Shown here in pieces: positions 24,220-36,400 of a stretch of 64,000 nt of DNA (its first letter is position 1; each line of letters opens with the position of its first letter). Source of the DNA: Nemopilema nomurai (lineage: Eukaryota; Cnidaria; Scyphozoa; Rhizostomeae; Rhizostomatidae). The stretch is from positions 929,913 to 993,912 of the forward strand of contig ML133402.1 in assembly GCA_003864495.1 (NCBI GenBank), read 5' to 3'. The translations under genes were made by a program, and so were the position numbers. Below the pieces are notes generated by a model. That model worked only from the letters and a program-made list of their open reading frames with translations, was not told the origin of the DNA and made no database searches.

Positions 24220-24420
24220 GTCAACGGTTACTGTAAACTCACAGCCCGTACACGTCTCTAGACCTCGTCCAGATGCCTGTCCCATGTCCTTGTGTACGCA
24301 GCCGATGGGCTAAGGTCAGTACATAAGAATGAGTGGGGTAGTGTTTATACTTTTTCAGAATGAGCTAAGGTACCTGAAACGACCTCTCTGATCACCTCTA
24401 TGCTTTTGTTCAAAATGGTG
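24220..24420 (-). repeat. Array module C, copy 1
   Basis: The GC-rich core at 24245-24320 contains CACGTCTCTAGACCTCGTCC and GTACGCAGCCGATGGGCTAA, shared by all four copies. The minus-strand acceptor-like CATAG ends before 24397. I do not recognise the core as a known RNA. Confidence 0.7.
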
Positions 24421-26438
24421 AGTTGTGAAAACAAGCCTCTTTTGCTTCAGGTGGCTAACGAACTTCTTTTCGTACAATGCATTTTACTTTTGTTGATTCC
24501 TTTAAGGATAGGATATGATAGAATGAAGTATTGGAATGCGATATGATACTACCTTTCTAGTTCACTTGGTGCCTTGAATCTTGAATATATTGGAGATTAC
24601 GTTTTTCATTTATTCTTTGTCTAAAGGATCATGATTTAAAAATGAAATGCCCTAATCTCCATTTATACATTGCTTCGGATGTGTCTTTCCAATTTTTGTC
24701 ATTTTCATCAAAATATCAATGTCTACAAGAAAAGAAAAGAATGGTTAGTATAGATGAATGTTATCGGCTTGTATATAAATAGAGTCTATTTGAGGCAATT
24801 TTTTTTCTTCAAAAAGATTAACATGGTATTAAGATTGAATGCGATGGAAAGAATAATTGCCTTGCAAATGCATATTACCTTGATAGTTTGCTGGGTGCTT
24901 TTCATCTCGAAAGTGACAGCAATTGACTTTTGATAATGTGTTTGTTTTAAGAAAAGGTGGCTTCAAAGAAATGCACGCTTTCTTCTTTTTGATTGTGAAT
25001 GCAATATATATTTTCGATTTCTGTCATCTTCATCGAAATATCAATGTCTATGAGAAAAGAGAAACAATCGTTACAATAATTGCATAGTACCGGCCTGTTT
25101 ATGAGGAGAATTTCTTTCAAGGCTCTTTTTTCTCTGAAAAATTTGAGATGGTGTCAAGATTGATTGCGATGGAAGCAACAATTGCATCGGAAAGAGATAT
25201 TACCTTGATATGTCGTTTGGTGCTTTTCATCTTGAGTGAATTGGACTTCACTTTTTGATTATGTGTTTGCTTTCAAAAAAGATCACTTCAAATATAATTG
25301 ACTCTTTCTCCTTTTTAACTTTGAGTCGAATGTATCTTCTCAATATCTGTCATTTTTATTAACACACCAATGTCTAAGAAAAAAGAAAATGAATGGTTGA
25401 TTTCAATGAATAGTATCATCTTGTATTTGAAATAGTTTGTTCAAGGCACTTTTTTTCTCTGAAAAACTTGACAAAGTATCAAGATTGAATGCGATGGAAG
25501 CAATCAGTGCGTTTTAAAGACATATTACCTGCATAGTTGGTTGGGTGTTTTCCATCTTGAGTATATTAGCCATTAGTTTTTGTCGATTTGTTTGTTTTAA
25601 AAAAGGCGGCTTCAAACTAAATGGACGCTTTCTTCTTTGTGGTTGGGAACCCAATGTATCCTTTATATTTCTGTCATGTTCATCAAAATATCAATGTCTA
25701 TGAAAAAAGAAAAACAATGGTTGGTATAGATGAATGGTATAGGCTTGTTTATAAATAGAGTCTATCTGAGACAACATTTTCCGTGGAATGAGTACCATGT
25801 TGTCAAGATTGCATGCGATGGAAAGAATAATTGTATTTTAAAAACATATTACCTTGATAGTTTTCTGGATGCTTTTCCTCTTGTATACACTGGAAATCAG
25901 TTTTTGATAATGTGTTACTTTTAAAAAGGATGACTTCGAAAAAATGCACTCTTGCTCCCTTTTAACTATGCATCGAATGTCTCTTTTTGATTGTCTCTCA
26001 TGCTCATCAAAGTTCCAATGTTTATGAGAAAAAGAAAAGAATGATTAATATCCATAAATAGTATCATCGTGTGTGTAAAAAGAGTTCATTCAAGGCCCTT
26101 TTATTTTCTTTTTCAAGTTTGATGCGGTGCCAAGATTAGAATATGATGAAGGAATAATTGAATTTCAAAGGTATATTACCTTGACCGTCCCCTTGTTCAT
26201 TTCTATTCAGAAATATTGAGCCTTTCTTTTGTCTACTGTATTGCTTCTGGAGAAGTCAGATTGCAAGTGAAGCTTTCTTTGATTTGTTTCAAGTTTTATA
26301 TCTAATTGAGTCTCCAATCTGACGTAAGATCAATTGAGCAATTAGTACCTATGGAGAAACAATAAAGTGGTTAGTGTGAATGAAAAGAATCTGCTTGCAC
26401 ATAGAAAGTATTTATTTTGGAGCTTTTTTTATTTCTGT

Positions 26439-26444
26439 TTTATT
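26439..26444 (-). terminator. AATAAA behind module C copy 2
   Basis: AATAAA on the minus strand, 14 nt past the module end. The spacing is the same (13-14 nt) behind copies 3 and 4, which fits a poly(A) signal of a minus-strand transcript. Confidence 0.35.
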
Positions 26445-26457
26445 TAGGACTGTAGTA

Positions 26458-26656
26458 GTCAATGGTTACTGTAAACACACTGCCCGTGCACGTCTCTAGA
26501 CCTCGTCCAGATGCCTGCCCCATGTCCTTGTGTACGCAGCCGATGGGCTAAGGTCAGTACTAAAGAATGAGTGGGGTAGTGTATATATTTTTCAGAATGA
26601 GCTAAGGTACCTGAAACGACCTCTCTGATCACCTCTATGTCTAACTTCAAAATGGT
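26458..26656 (-). repeat. Array module C, copy 2
   Basis: Same core; acceptor-like CATAG before 26634. A 70-codon minus-strand frame (26671-26459) is open here and in copy 4 but is broken by stops in copies 1 and 3, so it is unlikely to be under coding selection. Confidence 0.7.
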
Positions 26657-29292
26657 GAGTCGTGAAAACAAGCTTCTAATTGGATAATGACCTTCTTTTG
26701 GTATAGTGCATTTTGTTGTTGTTGATTCTTTTAAAGATAGGATATAGTAGAGTGAAGCATTGCATTGCGATATGATACTACCTTTCTAGTTCACTTGGTG
26801 CCTTGAATCTTGAATATATTGGAGATTACGTTTTCCATTTATTCTTCGTCTAAAGGATCATGATTTAAAAATAAAATGCCCTAATCTCCATTTATAAATT
26901 GCTTCAAATGTATCTTTTCGATTTCTATCAAAATATCAATGTCTACAAGAAAAGAAAAAGAATGGTTAGTATGGATGAATGTTATCGGCTTGTTTATAAA
27001 TAGAGTGTATTTGAGGCAATTTTTTTTCTTCAAAAAGATTGACATGGTATTAGGATTGAATGCGATGGAAAGAAGAAGTGCCTTGCAAATGCATATTACC
27101 TTGATAGTTTGCTGGGTGCTTTTCATCTCGAAAGTGACAGCAATTGACTTTTGACAATCTTTTTGTTTTAAGTAAAGATGGCTTCAAAGAAATGCACGCT
27201 TTCTGCTTTTCGATTGTGAATCCAATGTATCCTTTCAATTTCTGTCATGTTCATCGAAATATCAATGTCCACGAGAAAAGAAAGAGAATGGTTAATATAG
27301 GTGCATAGTATCAGCTTGATTATCAAAAGAATTTCTTTCAGGCACTTTTTTTCGCTGAAAATATTTACATTTCGTCAGGATTGAATGCGGTGGAAAGAAT
27401 AAGGGCATTGCAAAGACATATTACCTTGATAGTTTGCTGGGTGCTTTTCATCTCCAATATGATAGCAATTGACTTTTGATAATCTTTTTGTTTTAAGAAA
27501 AGATGGCTTCAAAGAAATGCACGCTTTCATCACCTTCATTTTGAATCCAATGTATCCTTTCAATTTCTGTCGTGTTCATAAAATAAGCAATGTCTATGAG
27601 AAAAGAAAAAGAATGCTTACTATGAGTGAATAGTATAGGCCTGTTGATAAAGAGGGTTTTCTTTAAGGCCCTTTTTTCTCTGAAAAATTTGAGATGGTGT
27701 CAAGATTGAATGCGATGGACGCAACAATTGCATCGAAAAGGGATATTACCTTGATATGTCGTTTGGTGCTTTTCATCTTGAGTGAATTGGACATCACTTT
27801 TTTGATTATGTGTTTGCTTTCAAAAAAGATAACTTCAAATATAATTGACTCTTTCTTCCTTTTTAACTTTTAGTCGACTGTATCTTCTCAATATCTGTCA
27901 TTTTTATTAACACACCAATGTCTAAGAAAAAAGAAAATGAATGGTTAATTTCAATGAATAGTATCATCTTGTATTTGAAATAGTTTGTTCAAGGCACTTT
28001 TTTCTATGAAAAACTTGACAAAGTATCAAGATTGAATGCGATGGAAGCAATCAGTGCATTTTAAAAGCATATTACCTGCATAGTTGGCTGGGTGTTTTCC
28101 GTCTTGAATATATAAGCCATTAGTTTTTGATAAGTTGTTTGTTTTGAAAAAGATGGCTTCAAACTGAACGCGCGCATTCCTTTTTTTTATTGTGAATCTA
28201 ATAAGTCTTTCCGACCTCTGTCATGTTCATCAAAATATCAATGTCTATGAGAAAAGAAAAACAATAGTTAGTATAGATGGATGGCATCGGCTTGTTTAGA
28301 AAAATAGAGTCTAATTGAGGCAATTTTTTCTTCTGTAGAAAGATTGACATAGTATCAAAATTGGATACGATGGAAGCAACAAGTGTATTTTAAAGACAAA
28401 TTACCTGCATAGTTGGTTGGGTGTTTTCCATCTTGAGTATAATAGCCATTAGTTTTTGTCAATGTTTTTGTTTTAAAAAAGATGGCTTCAAACTAAATGG
28501 ACGCTTTCTTCTTTTTGATTTTAAATCCAATATATCTCTTCGATTTCTGTCATGTTCATCGAAATATCAATGTCTATGAGAAGAGAAAAACGATGGTTAG
28601 TATAGATGAATGGTATAGGCTTGTTTATAAATAGAGTCTATCTGAGACAACATTTTCCGTGGAATCGATGGAAAGAATAATTGTATTTTAAAGACATATT
28701 ACCTTGATAGTTTGCTGGATGCTTTTCCTCTTATATACACTGGACATCAGTTTTTGATAATGTGTTACTTTTAAAAAGGATGACTTTGAAAAAATGCACT
28801 CTTGCTCCCTTTAAACTATGCATCGAATGCCTCTTTTTGATTGTCTCTCATGCTCATCAAAGTTCCAATGTCTATGAGAAAAAGAAAAGAATGATTAATA
28901 TCCATAAATAGTATCATCGTGTGTGTAAAAAGAGTTCATTCAAGGCCCTTTTATTTTCTTTTTCAAGTTTGATGCGGTGCCAAGATTAGAATATGATGAA
29001 AGGAATAATTGAATTTCAAAGGTATATTACCTTGACCGTCCTCTTGTCCATTTCTATTCAGAAATATTGAGCCTTTCTTTTGTCTACTGTATTGCTTCTG
29101 GAGAAGTCAGATTGCAAGTGAAGCTCCCCTTGATTTGTTACAAACTTTATATCTAATTGATTCTCTAATCTGACGTAAGATCAATTGAGCAATTAGTACC
29201 TATGGAGAAACAATAAAGTGGTTAGTGTGAATGAAAAGAATCTGCTTGCAAATAAGAAGAATGCATTTAGGAGCCCATTTATTGACATATGT

Positions 29293-29298
29293 TTTATT
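29293..29298 (-). terminator. AATAAA behind module C copy 3
   Basis: AATAAA on the minus strand, 13 nt past the module end, although the flanking sequence differs from that behind copies 2 and 4. Confidence 0.35.
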
Positions 29299-29310
29299 TA
29301 GGACCTTTCC

Positions 29311-29510
29311 AAGTGAATTGTTAATTAAGACACACAGCCCGTGCACGTCTCTAGACCTCGTCGAGATGTCTGTCCAATGTCCCTGTATACGCAGCCAATG
29401 GGCTAAGGTCAGTACTAAAGAATGAGCGTGGTAGTGTTTATAGTTATTCAGAATGAGCTAAGGTACCTGAAGCGATCTCTCTGATCACCTCTATGCCTAA
29501 CTTCAAAATG
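29311..29510 (-). repeat. Array module C, copy 3
   Basis: Same core with a few substitutions (CCTCGTCGAGATGTC); acceptor-like CATAG before 29490. Confidence 0.7.
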
Positions 29511-31838
29511 GTGAGTCGTGAAAACAAGCTTCTAATTGGATAACGATCTTCTTTTTGTATGGTGCATTTTTCTTTTATTGATTCTTTCAAGGATAGGATA
29601 CAATATAATGGTAAGATACAATATAATGAAGTATTGGAATGCGATATGATACTACCTTATTAGTTCACTTGGTGCCTTGATTCTTGAACATATTGGAGAT
29701 TACGTTTTCCATTTATTCTTGTCTAAAGGACCACGGTTTAAAAGTGAAATGTCCTAATCTCCATTTATACACTGCTTCGAATGTACCTTTTCGATTTCAG
29801 TCATTTTCATCAAAATATCAATGTCTACGAGACAAAAAAAGAATGGTTAGTATAGATGAATGTTATCGGCTTGTTTATAAATAGAGTCTATTTGAGGCAA
29901 TCATTGAATGATTAAGATTGAATGCGATAAAAAAGAAAAGTGCCTTGCAAATGCATATTACCTTGATAGTTTGCTGGGTGCTTTTCATCTCCAATATGAT
30001 AGCAATTGACTTTTGATAATCTTTTTGTTTTAAGAAAAGATGGCTTCAAAGAAATGCACGCTTTCATCTCCTTCATTTTGAATCCAATGTATCCTTTCAA
30101 TTTCTGTCGTGTTCATAAAATAAGCAATGTCTATGAGAAAAGAAAAAGAATGGTTACTTTGAGTGAATAGTATAGGCCTGTTGATAAAGAGAGTTTTCTT
30201 TAAGGCCCTTTTTTCTCTGAAAATTTTGAGATGGTGTCAAGATTGAATGCGATGGAAGCAACAATTGCATCGAAAAGGGATATTACCTTGATATGTCGTT
30301 TGGTGCTTTTCATCTTCAGTGAATTGGACATCACTTTTTTGATTATGTGTTTGCTTTCAAAAAAGATCACTTCAAATATAATTGACTCTTTCTCCTTTTT
30401 AACTTTGAGTCGACTGTATCTTCTCGATATCTGTCATTTTTATTAACACACCAATGTCTAAGAAAAAAGAAAATGAATGGTTAATTTCAATAAGTAGTAT
30501 CATCTTGTATTTGAAATAGTTTGTTCAAGGCACTTTTTTCTCTGAAAAACTTGACAAAGTATCAAGATTGAATGCGATGGAAGCAATCAGTGCATTTTAA
30601 AAGCATATTACCTGCATAGATGGCTGGCTGTTTTCCGTCTAGAAAATATTAGACATTAGTTTTTGATAAGTTGTTTGTTTTGAAAAAGATAGCTGCAAAC
30701 TAAACGCGCGCATTCCTTTTTTTTATTGTGAATCTAATAAGTCTTTCCGACCTCTGTCATGTTCATCAAAATATCAATGTCTATGAGAAAAGAAAAACAA
30801 TAGTTAGTATAGATGGATGGCATCGGCTTGTTTAGAAAAATAGAGTCTAATTGAGGCAATTTTTTCTTCTGTAGAAAGATTAACATAGTATCAAAATTGA
30901 ATGCAATGGAAGCAATCAGTGCATTTTAAAAGCATATTACCTGCATAGTGGGTTGGGTGTTTTCCATGTTGAGTATATTAGCCCTTAGTTTTTGACAATG
31001 TGTTTGTTTTAAAAAAGATGGCTTCAAACTAAATACACGCTTTCTTCTTTTTGGTTGTGAACCCAATGTATCTTTTACATTTCTGCCATGTTCATCCAAA
31101 TATCAATGTCTACAAGAAAAGAAAAAAAGTGGTTAGTATAGATGAATGGTATCGGCTTGTTTATAAATAGAGTCTATCTGAGACAACCTTTTCCGTGGAA
31201 TGATTAGCATGTTGTCAAGATTGAATGCGATGGAAAGAATAATTGTATTTTAAAGACATATTACCTTGGTAGTTTGCTGGGTGATTTCCATCTTGAATAT
31301 ATAAGCCATTAGTTTTTGGCAATTAAGAAAGATAAATTCAAGCAAAATGCACTCTTTCTCTCTTTTAAATTTACATGTAATGTATCCTTTCGATTTCTAC
31401 TTTGTTCAGCAAAATATTTCTCGCCTGAAAAAGAAAGAAATGGTTAGTATCGATAAATAGTATCATCTTGTGTGTGAAAAGATTTTATTCAAGGCCCGTT
31501 TATTTTCTCTTTAAAGTTTGACACAGAGCCAAGACTGAAAACGATTAAAAGAATAACTGCATTTTAAAGGCATATTACCTTGACCGTCCCCTTGTGCATT
31601 TCTATTCAGAAATATTGAGCATTTCTTTTGTCTACTGTGTTGCTTCTGGAGAAGTCAGATCGCAAGTGAAGCTCTCCCTGATTTGTTTCAAACTTTATAT
31701 CTAATTGATTCTCTAATCTGACGTAAGATCAATTGAGCAATTAGTACCTATGGAAGAGCAATAAAATGGTTTGTTTGAATGAAAAGAAACTGCTTCCACA
31801 TAGAAAGTATTTATGTTGGAGCCTATTTTTTATTTCTG

Positions 31839-31844
31839 TTTATT
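31839..31844 (-). terminator. AATAAA behind module C copy 4
   Basis: AATAAA on the minus strand, 14 nt past the module end. Confidence 0.35.
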
Positions 31845-31857
31845 GAAGACTGTAGTA

Positions 31858-32055
31858 GTCAATAGTTACTGTAAACACACTGCCCGTGCACGTCTCTAGA
31901 CCTCGTCCAGATGCCTGTCCCATGTCCTTGTGTACGCAGCCGATGGGCTAAGGTCAGTTCTAAAGAATGAGTGGGGTAGTGTATATATTTTTCAGAATGA
32001 GCTAAGGTACCTGAAACGACCTCTCTGATCACCTCTATGCTTTTATTCAAAATGG
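31858..32055 (-). repeat. Array module C, copy 4
   Basis: Nearly the same as copy 2; acceptor-like CATAG before 32034. Confidence 0.7.
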
Positions 32056-33430
32056 TGAGTTGTGAAAACAAGCCGCTTTTGCTTCAGGTGGCTAACGACC
32101 TTTTTTTGTACAATGCATTTTTCTTTTGTTGATTCCTTTAAGGATAGGATATAATAGAATGAAGTATTGGAATGCAATATGATACTACCTTTCTAGTTCA
32201 CTTGGTGCTTTGATTCTTGAACATATTGGAGATCACTTTTTACTCTTATCATTCTGCTAAAAGATAATGATTTAAAGTAAAATGCCATAAATCTTCATTA
32301 TTATTTGGATGGAATATGTCTTTTCGATTTCTTTCATGTTCATCAAATGACCAATGTCTATGAAAAAAGAAAAAGAATGGTTACTATAAATGAATAGTAT
32401 CGGCCTGTTTAAAGAAGAGTTTTTTCAAGGCACTTTTTTTCTCTGAAAAATTTGACATTGTATCAAGATTGATTGCTATGGAAGCAACAATTGCATCGGA
32501 AAGGTATATTACCTTGATATATCGTTTAATGCTTTTCATCTTGAGTGAATAGGACATTACTGTTTGATAATGTGTTTGTTTTCATGAAGATGACTTAAAA
32601 ATTAAATTAAAACGTTCTCCTTTTTAACTTTGAATCGAAAGTATCTTCTAAATATCTGTTATTTTCGTCAACACACCAGTGTCTAAGAAAAAAGAAAATA
32701 AATGGTTAGTTTTGATAGACAGCATCATCCTGTATTTTAAAGAGTTTTTCAAGGCATTTTATTTCTCCGAAAAGTTTGAGATGGTGTCAAGATTGATAGC
32801 GATTGAAGCAATAAGTGTATTGTAAAGGCATATTACCTGCATAGTTGGCTGCGTGTTTTCCACCTTGAATATATAGTTTTTGTTAATAATCTTGTTTTAA
32901 GAAAAATGACTTCAAGCGAAATGCACTTTTTCTCCTTTTTAAGTTTGCATGTATTGTATCATTTTGGTTTACATCATGTTCAGCAAAATATTAATGTCTA
33001 TGAGAAAATGAAAATAATAGTTAGTATCAATAAAAAGTATCATCTTGTGTGCGAAAAGAGCTTATTAAAGGCCCTTTTATTTTCTTTCTAAAGTTTAAGG
33101 CGGTGCCAAGATTAGAATATGATGAAAGAAATAATTTCATATTAAAGGCATACTACCTTGACAATTCCCCCGTCCATTTCTATTCAGAAATGTTGAGCAT
33201 TCTGACTGGTATATTGCTGTCGGAGTAGTCTGGTCACAAATGAAGCTCTTCCTGATTTGTTTCAAATTTTATATCTAATTGATTCTCCAATCTGACGTAA
33301 GATCAATTGAGCAATTAGTACCTATGGAAAAACAATGAAGTGATAAGTGCGGATGAAGAGAATCTGCTTATATTTAGAGAGTGTTTTCTTAATAGCTCCT
33401 CTATCTATCTGCTTTATATAAGTCGGTAAC
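31858..33430 (-). repeat. Higher-order block 4: module C plus 4 monomers
   Basis: Candidate exons: 32357-32189 (A1), 32682-32513 (A3), 32997-32837 (A5-like), 33321-33157 (B). All splice dinucleotides are intact. Beyond 33430 a further diverged monomer keeps an acceptor-like CTTCTCTTGTAG (exon side at 33622), but its donor position reads AT instead of GT. Confidence 0.78.
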
Positions 33431-36400
33431 TTATTGGTTACGTTCAAATTGGTTTGGTAATGTATGGCAAAGAGTAAAGAATAATTTCATTGTAGTAGCA
33501 TAATTCTTTGATTGCCCCTGGGTTGTTTTTTATAAAGAAAAAGAGATACTCTTTGTCTTCCTTTAACCTTTTAATCTAAAGTATACCTCGGCTTTTTGTG
33601 ATGTACCTGGAGAAACTAGTTTCTACAAGAGAAGAAAAAGCTGCCTAGTATGATAGGAGTACCTGGTAGAATTGAAGCAGAAACTATTTAGAGGTCCTTT
33701 TTCTAGTAAATTGTATGTTGTGCTAGGATTTAATGGTAGTAAGAAGGAATTTTATTGCAGTATTGTGCTACGCTGATCACTCTCTTTTCTTTTCTTTTTT
33801 GAAGATGTTTCACATGATTATTCAATTTCTCTTAGTATCATACTTTCTACCTTCTTCATTCTCTTCCTTTGCTGAGAGGTTGTGTTAACGTTGTTTTTAT
33901 ATCTCTTATCGAAGGATCAAGACCGTGCATTTCTCAGAAGAACTTAATGAACCTCCTCCAAAACACTCTTCAACTTTTTATGATGACCTACTTAAATTTA
34001 AGGTTTAGAGTTATGATCTGGTCACGGCAACACATTTGGAGTTCATTTTCCAATTGAACGCATCTTTTCAGTGCTATAGTTGGTATGGAATCCTGCCTTC
34101 TGCAGAGCTTCAAAGTCGAGCCTTTCTTACTTTTTAATCGTGATGCCTTTGCCTGTGGTGATGCTTTGAGATTCGCTGCGTTCGGGGAATCATTCGTGAA
34201 ATTCATTTGTTCAGCTCTGATTTGGAAGTTCTGAACATAGCTGAACTGTTTCATCCTATTCTGCATTTTGCCATGCCTTGCATTTGGATCTTAAGTGCAA
34301 ATTTGATAATCTTGCAACTATTCAAGGTATAAAGCTTTCCATTTGCCAAAGACATAGAAATGCGAAACTGTGCTCTGTGCTGCAAACACTGGAGGAAATT
34401 TACAAGCTTTCAAGTACATGTTGTCTTGTTAAATAAAAAGCTGACAATTTCTATGGTAAGCGAGTAAATTGTTTCGTGGAGAGCAGAGCAAATGTGTTAT
34501 CTTTTTTTGCGTGAAGTGTGAGAAATATTTCCTGTACAAGTTTGCGGAGGAGAGATATCCCGGCATTCACTGCCACGGACGAACGATGAAATTGGCAAGA
34601 AAGAGAACATGGCTTGAAGTAATCCCAGGATTTGTGGAAAAAACCCAGGTCAACGACTCAAGGTTTGATCTTTAAGTTTCACATTAGGCTTTTGGACCAG
34701 ATATATTCTTTCCCGCTGAGAAATATGTTGGGTAGATGCATTTATTGAGGAGGGGGTTCATGATTTGGTTTGTTTTTATTGTTTGTTATGGGCCAGCTGG
34801 GTTTTTAGTTTGACTCAAAGTGATGCCAAATTATACTTTTGCTCGACGAAACTGTGGTGTGTTTACAAAACAGTTATTTCATCCTGATACAATGGTATCA
34901 ATTGCCACAGGATGTACAAGATTCCCGTTATAACAAGCTGTGGGTAATTAGGAAGGAACGATTGATAATAAGCAAGAAGTATGCTTGATAACTGGCTTGT
35001 TTAAAAAAAATATGCTTGATGCTACAAGACTAGAATTAAAAAATAACTTCAAAATAGTATTTGAATATCAGCTTTTTGTAAGTTAGTGGATTTGATACAG
35101 TTGCAATTCAGTTTTTGATCAGATACTTTCAGCATGCTATTTATACATTGGTTTTGCAGTAAACATCACATAGCTTGATTCGATATTCTTTTGATGACTG
35201 GTTTGAATAAATTGAACTCATTTCCCTGCTTACTTTCCCAATTCAATATATGTTCTGCCAGAACTTCTTGGCATCATAGCTGACCTTTCATGAAGTTGTT
35301 CTAAGCACTTTTCATGTATATTTTTATTTGTTGCATCACAAAAGAAACATTTTGCAGAGACTTCCATTGCATCTATTTAAAACAGTTCTCTAAAGATACA
35401 TCTGGCATTGTACATTTCATTGCTTCTGTTATCTAGTTTTCAAAAAATACTTTCATTTTTTCACATAAATGTTTTGAAGTTTGTTCCTACATATTTAGTA
35501 GAGCTGCTACCTAAGAGAAGATCATAGTTATCATGAATCATGTAAAGTTTCAATAATTATTCTATTTAATCTAAGTAGTCAGAAGTTTTTCACTTCAAAA
35601 TCAAAGGAAAAATCAGCATCACTTCTTTGGGGCTTTTTTGAAGAGAATGTTTTTGACACAATCCTTAGTCTCCGGCCAGGTCCAAATTTTTTTCACTTTT
35701 AGCAAGGTCTAACATGAACACTCGTTGAAATACAGTTTTCTTTGTTTTATCTGTATTTCTAACTTATGATGAAATTTGGTACTGTTTATCATTCTAGTAT
35801 TTGGCCACAAGCTTATTTCATCAATACCAGTGGAGGCACACAAGTGCTGAAAGAGACTTTGTAAGTTAGCATTATTTCTACTTCAACTTTTGGGCATTTT
35901 TGTTTAATTAGATGTGTTGATTACAAAACTCTGCGGATCTTTTTGGCAAAAACCTCTTGTTCACAAAATTTATTGTAAGCGGGAAGTGTGGAAACACGAA
36001 ATGTCATTTTTCCATAATTCAAGAAGAACTTTAGTTATGTCGTTTAAAGTTTTTGTAAGCTATTACAGAGTGCGAGTGATTTGGAAAGTTTCTTCACGCT
36101 GGTAGAAAACATGAATGAAATTTGTCACTGTTTACAGCGTTATGGCTATTTTGCAATGGAAAGACAGTATTATTTACAGAAAGTTTTGATTGAAAGCCCC
36201 AAATCACACGCTCTTGCCCAATTTGGGCAATTAAGGTGGATTTCTCCGCCTTATCTAGCCCTTTTACCCAAGGGCGAGCTGAGCTTTTTACGTTTTGGCC
36301 GGGATAGGGGTATAGAAAGTAGCATTGCTAACCGCCTTGAATTTTAAAACTGAATTACGGAACCTACCTAGTGTTTAATCGAATAGAATAAGTTATAAAA

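Larger units (their letters stand above)
24220..26457 (-). repeat. Higher-order block 1: module C plus 6 monomers
   Basis: Minus-strand candidate exons, given as acceptor-to-donor coordinates: 24722-24553 (A1), 25047-24879 (A2), 25373-25204 (A3), 25697-25529 (A4), 26021-25853 (A5), 26348-26180 (B). Lengths are 169-170 nt. All six donors are AG|GTA. The A5 acceptor is mutated from AG to AA; its counterpart at 28871 is intact. Module C here lacks the AATAAA found behind the other three, because foreign sequence replaces the flank. Confidence 0.8.
26458..29310 (-). repeat. Higher-order block 2: module C plus 8 monomers
   Basis: Candidate exons: 26942-26782, 27268-27100, 27593-27425, 27921-27750, 28244-28076, 28573-28405, 28871-28703, 29199-29031. 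All eight donors are intact. The acceptor at 27268 is mutated (GG instead of AG). This is the longest block; it has two A2-like and two A4-like monomers. Confidence 0.8.
29311..31857 (-). repeat. Higher-order block 3: module C plus 7 monomers
   Basis: Candidate exons: 29824-29656, 30130-29962, 30457-30287, 30780-30612, 31109-30941, 31424-31265, 31747-31579. All donors and all acceptors are intact. In the monomer at 31265-31424 the usual acceptor sequence is gone, but a different TTTTTCAG takes its place. Confidence 0.8.
23840..33780. repeat. Tandem array of about 325-bp monomers in higher-order blocks
   Basis: The same landmarks recur every 320-330 bp, for example TCAATGTCTATGAGAAAAGA near 25041, 25369, 25691 and 26016. 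I aligned 25 good monomers plus diverged ones at both edges (23840-23926 and about 33480-33780). Monomers fall into types A1 to A5 and B, and their order repeats. Four blocks are each headed, in plus coordinates, by a GC-richer module (starts 24220, 26458, 29311, 31858). Block lengths are about 2238, 2853, 2547 and 1570 bp, differing by whole monomers. Some cross-block pairs are almost identical (27425-27593 and 29962-30130). No protein family is recognised on either strand. Confidence 0.93.

Noticed and set aside
24245..24320. Module C core as 5S rRNA, snRNA or tRNA
   Set aside because: A few short strings resemble 5S rRNA, but there are no matching box A/box C promoter elements or secondary structure. 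I could not support any RNA family.
27050..30100. Similar minus-strand ORFs in array monomers (for example starting KGYIGF at 27050-27238, 27375-27563, 29912-30100)
   Set aside because: Each is open only for part of the candidate exon; the start and end of the exon are in different frames and stops occur upstream. The similarity comes from monomer duplication, with no sign of coding constraint.
31859..32071. 70-codon minus-strand ORF in module C (also 26459-26671)
   Set aside because: Copies 1 and 3 of the same module have stops in this frame, and the protein matches no family I know.
23840..33780. CRISPR-like array
   Set aside because: The unit is about 325 bp with diverged copies in a eukaryotic context; there are no short identical repeats with unique spacers.
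34469..34675. Possible internal exon (CEKYFLYKFAEERYPGIHCH)
   Set aside because: Splice-like edges exist, but no neighbouring exons or known domain could be found, so it is not called.
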